Positions 8,469 to 17,107 of a DNA stretch of 64,000 nucleotides are shown piece after piece. Made by a program: the position numbers and the translations under genes. The stretch comes from Lachnoclostridium sp. UBA1308. GTDB taxonomy: Bacteria; Bacillota; Clostridia; Lachnospirales; Lachnospiraceae. Each line of letters starts with the position of its first letter. Position 1 is the first letter of the stretch. A model generated the notes under the pieces. It saw only the letters and a program-made list of their open reading frames with translations. It did no database searches and was not told the DNA's origin. The DNA lies in NCBI GenBank assembly GCA_002307215.1, contig DBTU01000055.1:143116-207115 (forward strand), given 5' to 3'.

Positions 8469-9908
8469 CTACATTCCGGCAATTTTAGATATGGTGCGAA
8501 ACTCAGTCTTGAAATTCACATCATCAAATAAGGATAATTGTCGATAGGTTATGTCTCTTTCAATACCGGGTATCGGCTGATCCTTAAGTGCAACCAACTG
8601 TCTGGTAATAAAATCTTCTTCTATATGAATCGGATACATCATACGCCCTTTGCAGGTGATAAAATATACCGCTCTTTTTAATACAATGCCCATTCTCTTT
8701 AGGTCTGCAAAATCCAGAACCGCACTTTTTCTGGCCATAATTATACGCTGCGCCGAATTCGTGCCAATCCCGGGTACCCGAAGCAGGGTCAAGTGATCGG
8801 CTCGGTTTATTTCGACCGGAAATACCTCCAGATGTCTGAGCGCCCAGTCACATTTAGGATCTAAAAGAACGTTAAAGTTCGGACGTTTCTCATCAAGAAG
8901 CTCCTTTGTATGGAAACCATAAAATCGCAGCAAGAAATCAGCCTGATACAGACGGTGCTCACGCAAAAGCGGCGGTCCGGCCTGAGTAGAGGGAAGTCTG
9001 ATGTCCTGATTCACATTCATAAATGCGGAATAAAACACTCTCTTTAAATCAAAATTCTGATATAACGACTCAGCCACAGACATGATCTGATAGTCACTCT
9101 CCGGTGTCGCTCCGATAATCATCTGTGTACTCTGACCGGCCGGTACAAAGAAACGCTTCTCCTTCTTCTTCGAGAAGGGTGTAAGTACAGAGGTGCTACC
9201 GGAGGTAATAATTTCCCTGATATCCTGATCTGCCTCACTTGTCGTCAGTAAAGGTTTCTGTCCAAAATCCGGAAGTCCGAGTGATTCCCGATGATTTTGT
9301 CTGCCAAGTTGAATCTGTCTGATTGGTCTTAGGATACTCTTGCGACTCTTATGAGGAGCAAGGTCTCTTAGACTTTCCGCCGTGGGAAGCTCCAGATTAA
9401 CACTTAAACGATCCGTATACCAACCAAGCATCTCAATCAGTACCGGATCAGCTCCCGGAATCGCCTTGCAGTGGATATATCCGTTAAAGCGGTGAACCTC
9501 TCGCAGCAACCGCAGAGCCTCTATCATCAATTCCATCGTATGGTTCGGACTGATCAAAATACCGGAGCTTAAAAACAAACCCTCGATATAGTTTCTCCGA
9601 TAGAACTCCATCGTAAGATCACTGATCTCTGCAGGCGTGAAGGAGGTTCTGACAATATCATTGGAGGAGCGGTTAATGCAGTACTTGCAATCATAGGTAC
9701 ATTCATTCGTATACAAAACCTTCAGTAATGAGATACATCTACCGTCTGCTGAAAAGCTATGACAGATACCACAAGCCAAACTGTTACCCATACTTGTTCC
9801 ATTCCCTTTGCGGTCTACTCCGCTGGAGGTACAAGCGACATCGTATTTCGCGGCATCGGACAGAATCTCAAGCTTTCTCTGTACGGTCATATTTTCCTGA
9901 ATAACCAT
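8469..9908 (-). CDS. Radical-SAM DNA repair/modification protein (TIGR03916-like)
   Basis: This 479-residue cytoplasmic enzyme has the radical-SAM motif C70-x3-C74-x2-C77 (NECTYDCKYC), preceded by a second Cys group ACGICHSF. The middle holds the TIM-barrel segments, and the C terminus has a helix-hairpin-helix, LLRVPGIGTNSAQRI, that should contact DNA. The layout matches the family called putative DNA modification/repair radical SAM protein, distantly related to spore photoproduct lyase. I start at the ATG at 9908 (GGGAG eight bases upstream); a second ATG six codons in also has a possible site. The promoter carries two LexA boxes, supporting a DNA-damage role. Confidence 0.85.
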   Translation of the reverse strand: MVIQENMTVQRKLEILSDAAKYDVACTSSGVDRKGNGTSMGNSLACGICHSFSADGRCISLLKVLYTNECTYDCKYCINRSSNDIVRTSFTPAEISDLTMEFYRRNYIEGLFLSSGILISPNHTMELMIEALRLLREVHRFNGYIHCKAIPGADPVLIEMLGWYTDRLSVNLELPTAESLRDLAPHKSRKSILRPIRQIQLGRQNHRESLGLPDFGQKPLLTTSEADQDIREIITSGSTSVLTPFSKKKEKRFFVPAGQSTQMIIGATPESDYQIMSVAESLYQNFDLKRVFYSAFMNVNQDIRLPSTQAGPPLLREHRLYQADFLLRFYGFHTKELLDEKRPNFNVLLDPKCDWALRHLEVFPVEINRADHLTLLRVPGIGTNSAQRIIMARKSAVLDFADLKRMGIVLKRAVYFITCKGRMMYPIHIEEDFITRQLVALKDQPIPGIERDITYRQLSLFDDVNFKTEFRTISKIAGM

Positions 9909-9927
9909 GGTATAATCTCCCTGTTTG

Positions 9928-9999
9928 CAAACATTTGTTCTTATTTGTATTTTATCAAACCGGAATTATAAAGTCAATACGATTTCAAACATTTGTTCG
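9928..9999 (-). promoter_or_regulatory. SOS promoter with two LexA boxes
   Basis: On the minus strand TTGACT (9972-9977) and TAAAAT (9949-9954) are 17 bases apart. A perfect Bacillus-type LexA/DinR box, CGAACAAATGTTTG, occupies 9986-9999 just upstream of the -35. A second box, AGAACAAATGTTTG, with one deviation, occupies 9928-9941 between the -10 and the start codon. This geometry brackets the promoter and predicts LexA repression of the operon at 7664-9908. Confidence 0.8.
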
Positions 10000-10172
10000 T
10001 ACAGTTGTAATTGTTATTACTGTTTGTTACCGTTCACAACTCAGCAAGGATAGTTACATGAACGGGAAAGAAATATTTCCATATAGGAGCCACTTTCGCA
10101 TTTTTTCCCAGTCCGGATGCATCTCCTTGAGGGCTGAACCGTAATATGCAGTTTCTAAATAATATTATTTGG

Positions 10173-11345
10173 TTAAACTGATTGTTGTCTTTTCCTTTTA
10201 CTCACGACCAAAGCAAGAGAGATAAAGGCTATGGTAAACCCGATTTCGATAGCCATACATCTAAAAGCTTCCGACACCTCACTCCATTGAAAGGAGGGTA
10301 TACTCATCAGTGAATGATTCGCTTTCACATACCAATAGGCGGGGGTGAAACTTGCAGCTCGAAGCACCTTATCGCCCAAATATTCCTGGGGTACAAACAT
10401 ACCGCTTAAGAAAGCTACACCAAGCGATAATCCCGTTGATAATGCACCGATTGCCTTCCGACTATTAACGGCAATACCGATTAGATAACTGACACTTAAT
10501 ACAGTCAGAGCAAATACTGCTGCATTCACCCAAGTCAGCACTAGATTGATTGTAATACTCCGACTCTTGCTCAGAATCAAACCCGATAGAATAAATAACA
10601 GCAAATAGCCAAAAACAAATATCAGATTAGCTAAAATCAATTGAAGATTCATCCTGCGATAACTGATGGGTGATGCATTATGCCTTCTTCGGATATCCAG
10701 CCCGTTGAAGGAGAACATAATCATGCTGATTCCGGTAATGAAGGCTGCAATAATGACATATCCCATGAAGTTGAAATATTCCTCATTAAACTCATTTGCA
10801 TTAGTGACACTATCCTTTTTCTCAACATCAAAAACTGTCTTGGCCTCAATTGATAGATTTGCCTCTATATAGCTGTTCAGCTTATCATAATTGATCTCCG
10901 GTACATTGGATAAATACACTCTGGCAAGGTTAAAATAATTATCAATTACGGTATTCAATGACATTGCTTCTGCAGAATCGGGTAATGCTTCCTTACTTAG
11001 CTTCAGAGAACCATTGTTTAGAAAACTGTCCGAAAAACCCTTTGGAATTGTCAGAATATATTTCGCTTCACCAAAAAATAATGCATCCTTTATGGAATCC
11101 TCATTCTTACCGGGCTCAACTACAGTTACATACTGATCCAAATAATTTAAAAATCCATCAACCAGAGTATTTTGCCCATCCTCGTTGATTATTATTGTAT
11201 TAATCTTTTCGGTATGGTATTCCTCCGATCCCATAGAGCTATTAGCGGTCATCGCATAGGCTAAACCGATGAACATGAAGGTATAGATCAGTAAGGGCGT
11301 TCGTAATTTTCTTAATATTTTAAAATATGTTTTATAAACTGGCAT
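10173..11345 (-). CDS. ABC-2 exporter permease (second permease of the operon)
   Basis: The start is the ATG at 11345 (AGGAGG six bases upstream), nine codons into the open frame, giving 390 residues. One N-terminal helix (LLIYTFMFIGLAYAM) is followed by a large extracytoplasmic loop (about 40-190) and five C-terminal helices, the ABC2_membrane_3/YhgE-like layout. It overlaps the preceding permease gene by 14 bp, implying translational coupling. With the ATPase at 12626 it forms an efflux pump resembling Bacillus LnrLMN (linearmycin resistance). The actual substrate is not known. Confidence 0.82.
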   Translation of the reverse strand: MPVYKTYFKILRKLRTPLLIYTFMFIGLAYAMTANSSMGSEEYHTEKINTIIINEDGQNTLVDGFLNYLDQYVTVVEPGKNEDSIKDALFFGEAKYILTIPKGFSDSFLNNGSLKLSKEALPDSAEAMSLNTVIDNYFNLARVYLSNVPEINYDKLNSYIEANLSIEAKTVFDVEKKDSVTNANEFNEEYFNFMGYVIIAAFITGISMIMFSFNGLDIRRRHNASPISYRRMNLQLILANLIFVFGYLLLFILSGLILSKSRSITINLVLTWVNAAVFALTVLSVSYLIGIAVNSRKAIGALSTGLSLGVAFLSGMFVPQEYLGDKVLRAASFTPAYWYVKANHSLMSIPSFQWSEVSEAFRCMAIEIGFTIAFISLALVVSKRKRQQSV

Positions 11346-12465
11346 AATTCTTCCTCCTGATTCCAACAAAGGATGCTATACATAAAAACGCAGTAATAAT
11401 TAACAACAGAGCAGCATCTAAATAAAAACGCTCATAGGTATCATAGTAATACAAGCTGTACATTGCGTCCGCAATCAGATTAACCGGATTGATATATCCG
11501 AGTATCGGTAGCTTTTCCGCAACTATATATTTTATCTGATGCACCATCATACCGGAGAGGAATCCGCCGCCGAGTACTACCAGTGTTAAAATAGCTTCTT
11601 TGGTTTCAGTCTTTTTCTTTACCCATATACCTACCGTTCCGCCAAGAGCAAGGCCACATAGTGATCCCAGGATACAAATTCCGAATAGATACGCAAGATT
11701 ATTGCCAAAATCCACTTTAATGATAAAATACATATAGAGGAACACAAGAATAATACTTCCCATATGCGCTGTAAATGCAGCCATAAGGTTACTAAAAAAC
11801 AACTTCATCTTGTTCATCGGTGATACATTCAGCCTCGCTCCGCGACTGGAAAGGTTAGCTTGAATATTAATAACTTCATCCAGTCCCCAGTTCGCTGAGA
11901 AAACACATGCATACGCCAGTAATGCGTAGAAATAAATCAATAATTGCTGAGGTTTGTGACTACTTTTCACTTCCTTGAGGTATTCGTTATTATTCATTAC
12001 ATCATCCAACAGACCTTCATTCATTGCATTCGGATTTTCCTTCATTATTGCCGTAACAGCATCCGACGTGTGTAGGTATTGATCCAGAAAAGATTTTGCG
12101 ATTGTTGTATTCATGGAATTTGACTTAATGTGTAACTCCGGTTTTTCGTTGCCAACAATGTAGGCATCAATATCTCCGTTCTTCAAAAGCTTTTCTGCCT
12201 TTGTTTGATCACAATAAGTAACATCAAACATTTTTATATCCTCTGACATATTTGCAGAGCTTAATACCTCACCAAAGGTATCTTCCTTAGCTCCCTGGCT
12301 GTCGTAAGCAATGGTAATGGTCTTAAAATCCTCTATCTTCCAGAGATTATTAAAGGCAAAGAAGAAACAGGTGGCCAATAAAATTGGAAACATATAGCAC
12401 CAGAACATCGTTTCCCTACTGCGAAAAAGGCATTTCAGCCTTGTAATATATAAATAAAAACTCAT
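11332..12465 (-). CDS. ABC-2 exporter permease (first permease of the operon)
   Basis: This 377-residue membrane protein has the same layout as the next gene: an N-terminal helix (MFWCYMFPILLATCFFFAF), a 150-residue outside loop, then five helices with LGGGFLSGMMVHQIKY near the end. The two permeases differ in sequence, so they probably form a heterodimer. GGGAGGAAAATA precedes the ATG. It lies 160 bp after the ATPase gene, and that gap holds two hairpins that could tune the ATPase-to-permease ratio. Confidence 0.82.
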   Translation of the reverse strand: MSFYLYITRLKCLFRSRETMFWCYMFPILLATCFFFAFNNLWKIEDFKTITIAYDSQGAKEDTFGEVLSSANMSEDIKMFDVTYCDQTKAEKLLKNGDIDAYIVGNEKPELHIKSNSMNTTIAKSFLDQYLHTSDAVTAIMKENPNAMNEGLLDDVMNNNEYLKEVKSSHKPQQLLIYFYALLAYACVFSANWGLDEVINIQANLSSRGARLNVSPMNKMKLFFSNLMAAFTAHMGSIILVFLYMYFIIKVDFGNNLAYLFGICILGSLCGLALGGTVGIWVKKKTETKEAILTLVVLGGGFLSGMMVHQIKYIVAEKLPILGYINPVNLIADAMYSLYYYDTYERFYLDAALLLIITAFLCIASFVGIRRKNYASL

Positions 12466-12543
12466 TATTTTCCTCCCTTTCGCCTATTGACGGCGGATCT
12501 TACCTAACCTACATGATGCTGCTTTACATCATCGCCAATACCC

Positions 12544-12617
12544 GGAAGAATAAGGAGGGAGCACCACTGTGCGAGCTTCTTATTCTTCCCAAGAATTTTG
12601 GTTTTTTCAAAATTCTT
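12544..12617. repeat. Two adjacent intercistronic hairpins
   Basis: An exact 11 bp stem (12544-12554 with 12579-12589) is followed by a 10 bp stem (12591-12600 with 12608-12617). The second has a short T run only on the + strand, against the direction of the operon, so neither looks like a terminator for the ABC genes. Processing or mRNA stability within the operon is possible. Confidence 0.5.
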
Positions 12618-12625
12618 TTTTCACA

Positions 12626-13558
12626 TTAATCCCTTAATTCTTTTCCTGTAATCTCAAGGAAAACATCATTAAGCGTCGGCTGTTCCGTAATAACCCTGCC
12701 GAAATTAATCTTATTTTCAGCCATAAAATCAAGAATATGAATTAGATTGTTCTTCCCCTTACCCGACTTTATTTCCAACAGATTATCTTGATATTCAACC
12801 GAATATATTCCCGGAATTTGTTTCAACTCACCAATATATTCTTCCTTCAAATTAAATATTTCCAGGGTTACCTTCTCGCCGACCGAGATCATAGCCTTCA
12901 GTTCCTCTTTGGTCCCCTTCGCGATAACTCTTCCCTTATCAATGATCGCGATGTTGGTACATAATTGTTCGACTTCCTCCATATAATGCGAGGTATATAT
13001 AATAGTCGCACCTTCCTCATTCAGCTTTTTGATGCCCTCCAGTATCTTATTACGACTCTGCGGGTCAACGGCCACAGTCGGCTCATCCAGAATAATCAAC
13101 TTCGGCTTATGAACAATACCGCAGGCAATATTTAATCTTCGAAGCAAGCCTCCGCTTAACTTCTTCGGATAGAACTTCTGAAAATCCTCCAGAGACACAA
13201 ATTCAATTGCTTCCTTCGTAAGGCGCTTTACCTCATCTTTATTCCGAATATAAAGACTGCAAAAATATGAAATATTCTCATATACCGTCAACTCATCAAA
13301 TACTGCCACATTCTGCATGATGATACCGATATCCCTCTTGATATCATAGGCGTTCGGACTCATCGGTTTGTTAAAAATTTGTATGCTTCCCTTATCATAT
13401 TTTAATAAAGAGAGGATGCAATTGATTGCTGTCGTCTTTCCCGAACCGTTCGGTCCGAGCAGACCGAATATCTCGCCTTCCTCAACCTGCAAATCCAAAT
13501 AATCCAGAGCCACTAATTTATCGTACCTTTTCACTAAACCTTCCACTTTTATTACCAT
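12626..13558 (-). CDS. ABC exporter ATPase (LnrL/CcmA-like)
   Basis: This 310-residue ATPase contains Walker A GPNGSGKTT (about 35-43), the Q-loop MQNV, the signature LSGGLLRRLN, Walker B LIILDEPTVAVDP and an H-loop in YTSHYMEE. A C-terminal extension of about 80 residues is typical of drug-exporter ATPases. It is the first gene of the three-gene exporter operon (ATPase, permease, permease) and has AGGAGGATCACA before the ATG. The two-component genes at 15132-16879 are the likely regulators, by analogy with LnrJK. Confidence 0.88.
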   Translation of the reverse strand: MVIKVEGLVKRYDKLVALDYLDLQVEEGEIFGLLGPNGSGKTTAINCILSLLKYDKGSIQIFNKPMSPNAYDIKRDIGIIMQNVAVFDELTVYENISYFCSLYIRNKDEVKRLTKEAIEFVSLEDFQKFYPKKLSGGLLRRLNIACGIVHKPKLIILDEPTVAVDPQSRNKILEGIKKLNEEGATIIYTSHYMEEVEQLCTNIAIIDKGRVIAKGTKEELKAMISVGEKVTLEIFNLKEEYIGELKQIPGIYSVEYQDNLLEIKSGKGKNNLIHILDFMAENKINFGRVITEQPTLNDVFLEITGKELRD

Positions 13559-13690
13559 TGTGATCCTCCTTGTTCCGTAGGAGGATATCTCCTCCTAGAT
13601 TAATAATTTTATTGGGCTTGCTATTACTATACAAAATTCTGAGGTGATTATGAAGTGCATTGTGTCACGATGTGAAATGACATTTGTCAT

Positions 13691-14088
13691 GGGAATAGAG
13701 GTGGGTGCTGGCGAAGGTAAGATGTGACACTTAAGGGACGGCTGAGGGCAGAAAGAACGGTGATGGGATGCGGTTTTGATAAGCGGGTTGCAGTTTACTA
13801 GCAATTCTAAGGTGTCTTCGTTCGCTTGGGACAATCAGAACGCGCAAAAACTCCTCAAGTAATATACAGGAAACCTACTCAGTAGCTTCCCTGTATATTG
13901 CTTTCGTCAAACATTTGCGCTCGTGCGATTATCGCACGTCTGATTTTATCGCTCTCTCAGACACCTAAGAATTGCACGTAAACTGCAAATGCTTTCAAAA
14001 TCGCATCCCATCACCGTTCTTCCTGCCATCAGCCTGTCTTTGGACTGTTACACGATAATACGAAAGACGCCAGGTGTTCTCTATTCCC
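13691..14088. repeat. Long imperfect palindrome (~400 bp)
   Basis: The left part reads GGGAATAGAG at 13691 and the right part ends in its complement at 14088. Blocks such as AAGAACGGTGATGGGATGCG (from about 13756) recur inverted near 14002-14021. The centre (13861-13899) is itself a 39 bp palindrome, and the right half carries an extra nested hairpin CGTGCGAT/ATCGCACG. No protein is encoded. Transcription through it would give a giant hairpin just upstream of the exporter operon. Confidence 0.8.
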
Positions 14089-14195
14089 TTTTTCATTTTT
14101 TGCTAGCAATGCCATCTCTCTCTGAGATTGGCTATGAATATTTGCTTAGTAGATACTGATAAACTACGGGAGTTATATTAGTTTCAATAATATGT

Positions 14196-14317
14196 GAGCG
14201 CAAGAAAAGCTTGGAAAATAAATTCCAAGCTTTTCTTACGCTCATATCCAAAACCAAAAGTTACAGATGGCAAATTATAAGTTCTCATGTTCCAGATAGC
14301 AAATTACAAGCTCTTAT
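14196..14317. repeat. 21 bp hairpin followed by a two-copy direct repeat
   Basis: The stem 14196-14216/14223-14243 has one mismatch and a 6-base loop, without a T run on either side. It is followed by two copies (14264-14288 and 14293-14317, 29 bp apart) of a 25-base unit, consensus CAGATRGCAAATTAYAAG. Nothing else is visible between 14089 and 14375. Confidence 0.5.
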
Positions 14318-14375
14318 ATTATAGGAGCCTATACTTACCCAGTCTTATTCCTTTTTATTTAATACCTCCACCGAA

Positions 14376-14921
14376 CTACTTGATCAGCTTGGATATTTCT
14401 TTGAATACATCTGTCTTGGCGGTTCTTGTTAATTCGAACAAGATTGACTCGTAGGTAGTCGGGAGGGCACCTTCTGCGATTGCCCTTTTAATTCCGACCT
14501 GGCGATCACTTTCTCTTCTTGAACCGACGCAGTCCTCGACCAATATTACCTGATATCCTTTATCGCGCAGATCGATTACGGTCTGAAGCACACAGATATG
14601 AGCTTCGATACCGCAAATTATTATATTCTTCTTGCCACTCTTTGCTATCTTTTCAAATATCTCTTCATTTTCCGCGCAGCTGAAGGTCACCTTATCAGAA
14701 TACGCAAATCCTTTTCCGACTGCCTCACAAATGGCCGGCACTGTCATGCCGATTCCCTTTGTATACTGCTGAGTTACTATCGCGTCAATGTTCAGGGCAC
14801 ACAGTCCTTTGATTAGGATTTCTGTATTATGTAGCAGTTCTTCCTTCCTATCAATGACCGGAATCAATCTTTCTTGAAAATCTATTACAAGTGCTAAGGT
14901 ATCCTCTGCTAATATTCTCAT
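14376..14921 (-). CDS. Isochorismatase-family cysteine hydrolase
   Basis: I use the ATG at 14921 (MRILAEDTLALVIDFQ), with GGAG nine bases upstream; the open frame begins six codons earlier. The 181-residue product has the family's triad: Asp in LVIDFQERL (about 14), Lys in YSDKVTFSC (about 79) and Cys in GIEAHICVLQT (about 112), with the cis-peptide neighbourhood around it. It should hydrolyse a small amide or isochorismate-like ether in the cytoplasm; the YcaC and nicotinamidase subfamilies are alternatives. It stands alone between two hairpin-rich gaps. Confidence 0.82.
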   Translation of the reverse strand: MRILAEDTLALVIDFQERLIPVIDRKEELLHNTEILIKGLCALNIDAIVTQQYTKGIGMTVPAICEAVGKGFAYSDKVTFSCAENEEIFEKIAKSGKKNIIICGIEAHICVLQTVIDLRDKGYQVILVEDCVGSRRESDRQVGIKRAIAEGALPTTYESILFELTRTAKTDVFKEISKLIK

Positions 14922-15131
14922 GATTTTCCACTCCTGCATATGTTTATTGTAAGCTTAATTTAAAGCAAACTGATTATAACATTCATGTTCCGTAGTTTCA
15001 AGGGAAAGAATATGCTTCTATTGACATCATTCGGCTTACATGTAATACTATAATCGATTAAGAATTCACCTATACAGGAAAATACAGGCATATTGTATCG
15101 GTAAAATGACAGCTTTTCATAAGGAGCCTTT

Positions 15132-16256
15132 ATGAACGAAATTATTGATAAAATCATATTATTTCTATGCTGTACGACCTTGTTTTTATTTCATATCAGT
15201 GGCAATTTCTTTATTGTACCGGTAATCATCTCCATCGTCCTTACCAGTCTTTTTGTCTACTATGATAGGGACAAGCTCAGGTTGATCGGTGTTCTATTCT
15301 TTGCACTGCTGTGCATTTTCTTCCCTATTTATATCGTGTTTTTACCTTTACTTCTATATGATATACTCCATACAAGATACCAGTATGTGCTTTTTACAGT
15401 ACCTGCTCTTTTTCTGTATCATTTATTCGCTTACAATTCCATGATTATATCCTTTACCTCCGCATTTCTTGTATTAGCATTTCTACTAAAATATAAAACC
15501 AATCGGCTGAATACAATCACCGGTGAATATAATGATTTGCGTGACAGTTCTGCGCATATGTCCTTACTGCTTGAGGAGAAAAACAGCGATCTGCTTAAGA
15601 ATCAGGATTATGAAATTAATGTGGCTACTCTAAATGAACGAAACCGTATCTCCAAGGAAATACATGACAATATCGGGCACCTTTTGTCAAGAGCTCTTCT
15701 GCAGGTTGGCGCTTTACAGGTCCTCACCAGGGAAGAATCAACCGGTGAGGGGCTGTCTGCACTCAAGGAATCCCTGTCGGTAGGAATGGACCAGATAAGA
15801 AGCAGTATCCATAATATGTTTGATGAGTCAGTCGATTTATATATGCAGATTGATGGCCTGGTGAAGGATTTTACCTTTTGTGCCATCACTTATGATTATG
15901 ACATTAAGAATCCTCCGCCGCTGCCGCTGAAGTACAGTCTGATTGCAATTACCAGAGAAGCCTTCGCCAATATCATGCGTCATTCCAATGCCACGAAGGT
16001 TAATATCACTCTTAGAGAGCATCCCGCAATGTATCAGCTGGTCATCCAAGATAATGGAACCATTGATGCCAAGACACATAAAGTATTGACCAAGCTCATG
16101 GAGGATCAGGGCTTTAATGAAGGAATGGGGCTTCGTAATATTTATGATCGCGTAAAAAGCTTTGATGGAAATGTTAATATAACACTGGAGCATGGATTTC
16201 GCCTATTTCTATCCATACCGAAATGTGTATCAACTAACGAGGAGGTAGTCGTATGA
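15132..16256 (+). CDS. Membrane sensor histidine kinase (NarL/LytS-type HisKA_3)
   Basis: The 374-residue kinase begins with about five hydrophobic helices (residues 5-120), then a coiled segment and a HisKA_3 dimerisation domain with the phospho-accepting His in RNRISKEIHDNIGH (about 178). The HATPase domain has the N-box REAFANIMRHSNAT and the G-boxes IQDNGTI and GMGLRNIYDRV. AAGGAGCC lies before the ATG. The stop overlaps the start of the response regulator by 4 bp (ATGA). Size and layout resemble B. subtilis LnrJ, suggesting a sensor for membrane-active antibiotics that controls the exporter at 10173-13558; this is an inference. Confidence 0.87.
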   Translation: MNEIIDKIILFLCCTTLFLFHISGNFFIVPVIISIVLTSLFVYYDRDKLRLIGVLFFALLCIFFPIYIVFLPLLLYDILHTRYQYVLFTVPALFLYHLFAYNSMIISFTSAFLVLAFLLKYKTNRLNTITGEYNDLRDSSAHMSLLLEEKNSDLLKNQDYEINVATLNERNRISKEIHDNIGHLLSRALLQVGALQVLTREESTGEGLSALKESLSVGMDQIRSSIHNMFDESVDLYMQIDGLVKDFTFCAITYDYDIKNPPPLPLKYSLIAITREAFANIMRHSNATKVNITLREHPAMYQLVIQDNGTIDAKTHKVLTKLMEDQGFNEGMGLRNIYDRVKSFDGNVNITLEHGFRLFLSIPKCVSTNEEVVV

Positions 16257-16879
16257 AGGTTTTACTGATAGATGATGATAAGCTGGTCTGCTCCTCTCTT
16301 AAGATAATCCTGTCCTCTGATCCCGAAATCACAGTAGTCGGTACCGGATATAACGGAAGAGAAGGGGTCGCGCTCTATCATGAATTGAAACCGGATATTT
16401 TACTTATGGATATTCGCATGGAACTCATGTCCGGCTTAGAGGCCGGGGAGCTTATCCTTGGCAAATACCCGAATGCCCGAATTCTCTACTTGACCACGTT
16501 TCTCGATGACGATTATATTATTAATGCCCTTCGTATCGGAGCAAAGGGCTATATGATGAAGCAAAACTATGAAAGCATCATTCCTGCCCTGAAAGCAGTA
16601 GCCATGGGGCAGAACGTATATGATAACGAGATCATCACCAAGTTGCCGAGGCTGATGGGTAAACCTTACGAAACAAAAGGTCTGGAAGATTTCGGCATAA
16701 CCGATAAGGAGTTTGAAATTATCACAAAAATAGCGGACGGTATGTCCAATAAGGAAATCTCAGAATTACTTTTCTTAAGTGAAGGGACCGTCCGCAATAA
16801 CATCAGTACCATTTTAGAGAAATTAATCTTAAGGGACCGCACTCAGATCGCTGTCTATTATTATAAGAATGTTAAATAG
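16253..16879 (+). CDS. NarL/LuxR-type response regulator
   Basis: This 208-residue regulator has a receiver domain with DDD at 8-10, the phospho-acceptor Asp in LLMDIRM (about 53), Thr in LTTFLDDD and Lys in GYMMKQN. The C-terminal LuxR helix-turn-helix is FGITDKEFEIITKIADGMSN with EISELLFLSEGTVRNNIS. It is translationally coupled to the kinase gene. It corresponds in size to LnrK, and the probable target is the divergently placed exporter operon. Confidence 0.88.
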   Translation: MKVLLIDDDKLVCSSLKIILSSDPEITVVGTGYNGREGVALYHELKPDILLMDIRMELMSGLEAGELILGKYPNARILYLTTFLDDDYIINALRIGAKGYMMKQNYESIIPALKAVAMGQNVYDNEIITKLPRLMGKPYETKGLEDFGITDKEFEIITKIADGMSNKEISELLFLSEGTVRNNISTILEKLILRDRTQIAVYYYKNVK

Positions 16880-16880
16880 C

Positions 16881-17047
16881 CTAGTGTACTTTCTCATTGA
16901 CCTTTAGATAAATATGCCAGATAGTTCGTGACAGTGCTAGGCAAAATTCCGACGGCAATGGGGTTCCATTGTCTAGGAATATTAACGACGCAATGTTGCG
17001 GACTAGTTGAGCAGATTTATCTAATTGTCAGCGAGACCGTGCACTAG
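16881..17047. repeat. 167 bp imperfect palindrome after the two-component operon
   Basis: It begins CTAGTGTAC and ends GTGCACTAG. The outer arms pair over about 33 bp, including an exact TAGATAAAT/ATTTATCTA block, and the inner arms pair with scattered mismatches down to a perfect CAATGG-GGTT-CCATTG tip at 16956-16971. It starts two bases after the regulator's stop, so it will be at the 3' end of that mRNA. There is no long T run. Confidence 0.75.
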
Positions 17048-17107
17048 TTATTCACCTCACCCATCCCCCTTCATATAATGAAGTATAAACAAATATGGAG
17101 GAATACC

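Noticed and set aside
12591..12621. Terminator inside the exporter operon
   Set aside because: The T run is on the + strand only, opposite to the direction of the genes.
13595..13834. 79-residue open frame on the minus strand
   Set aside because: It lies inside the left half of the long palindrome, and its composition follows the inverted repeat.
14264..14317. CRISPR-like direct repeats
   Set aside because: Only two copies, no spacer of regular length and no cas genes.
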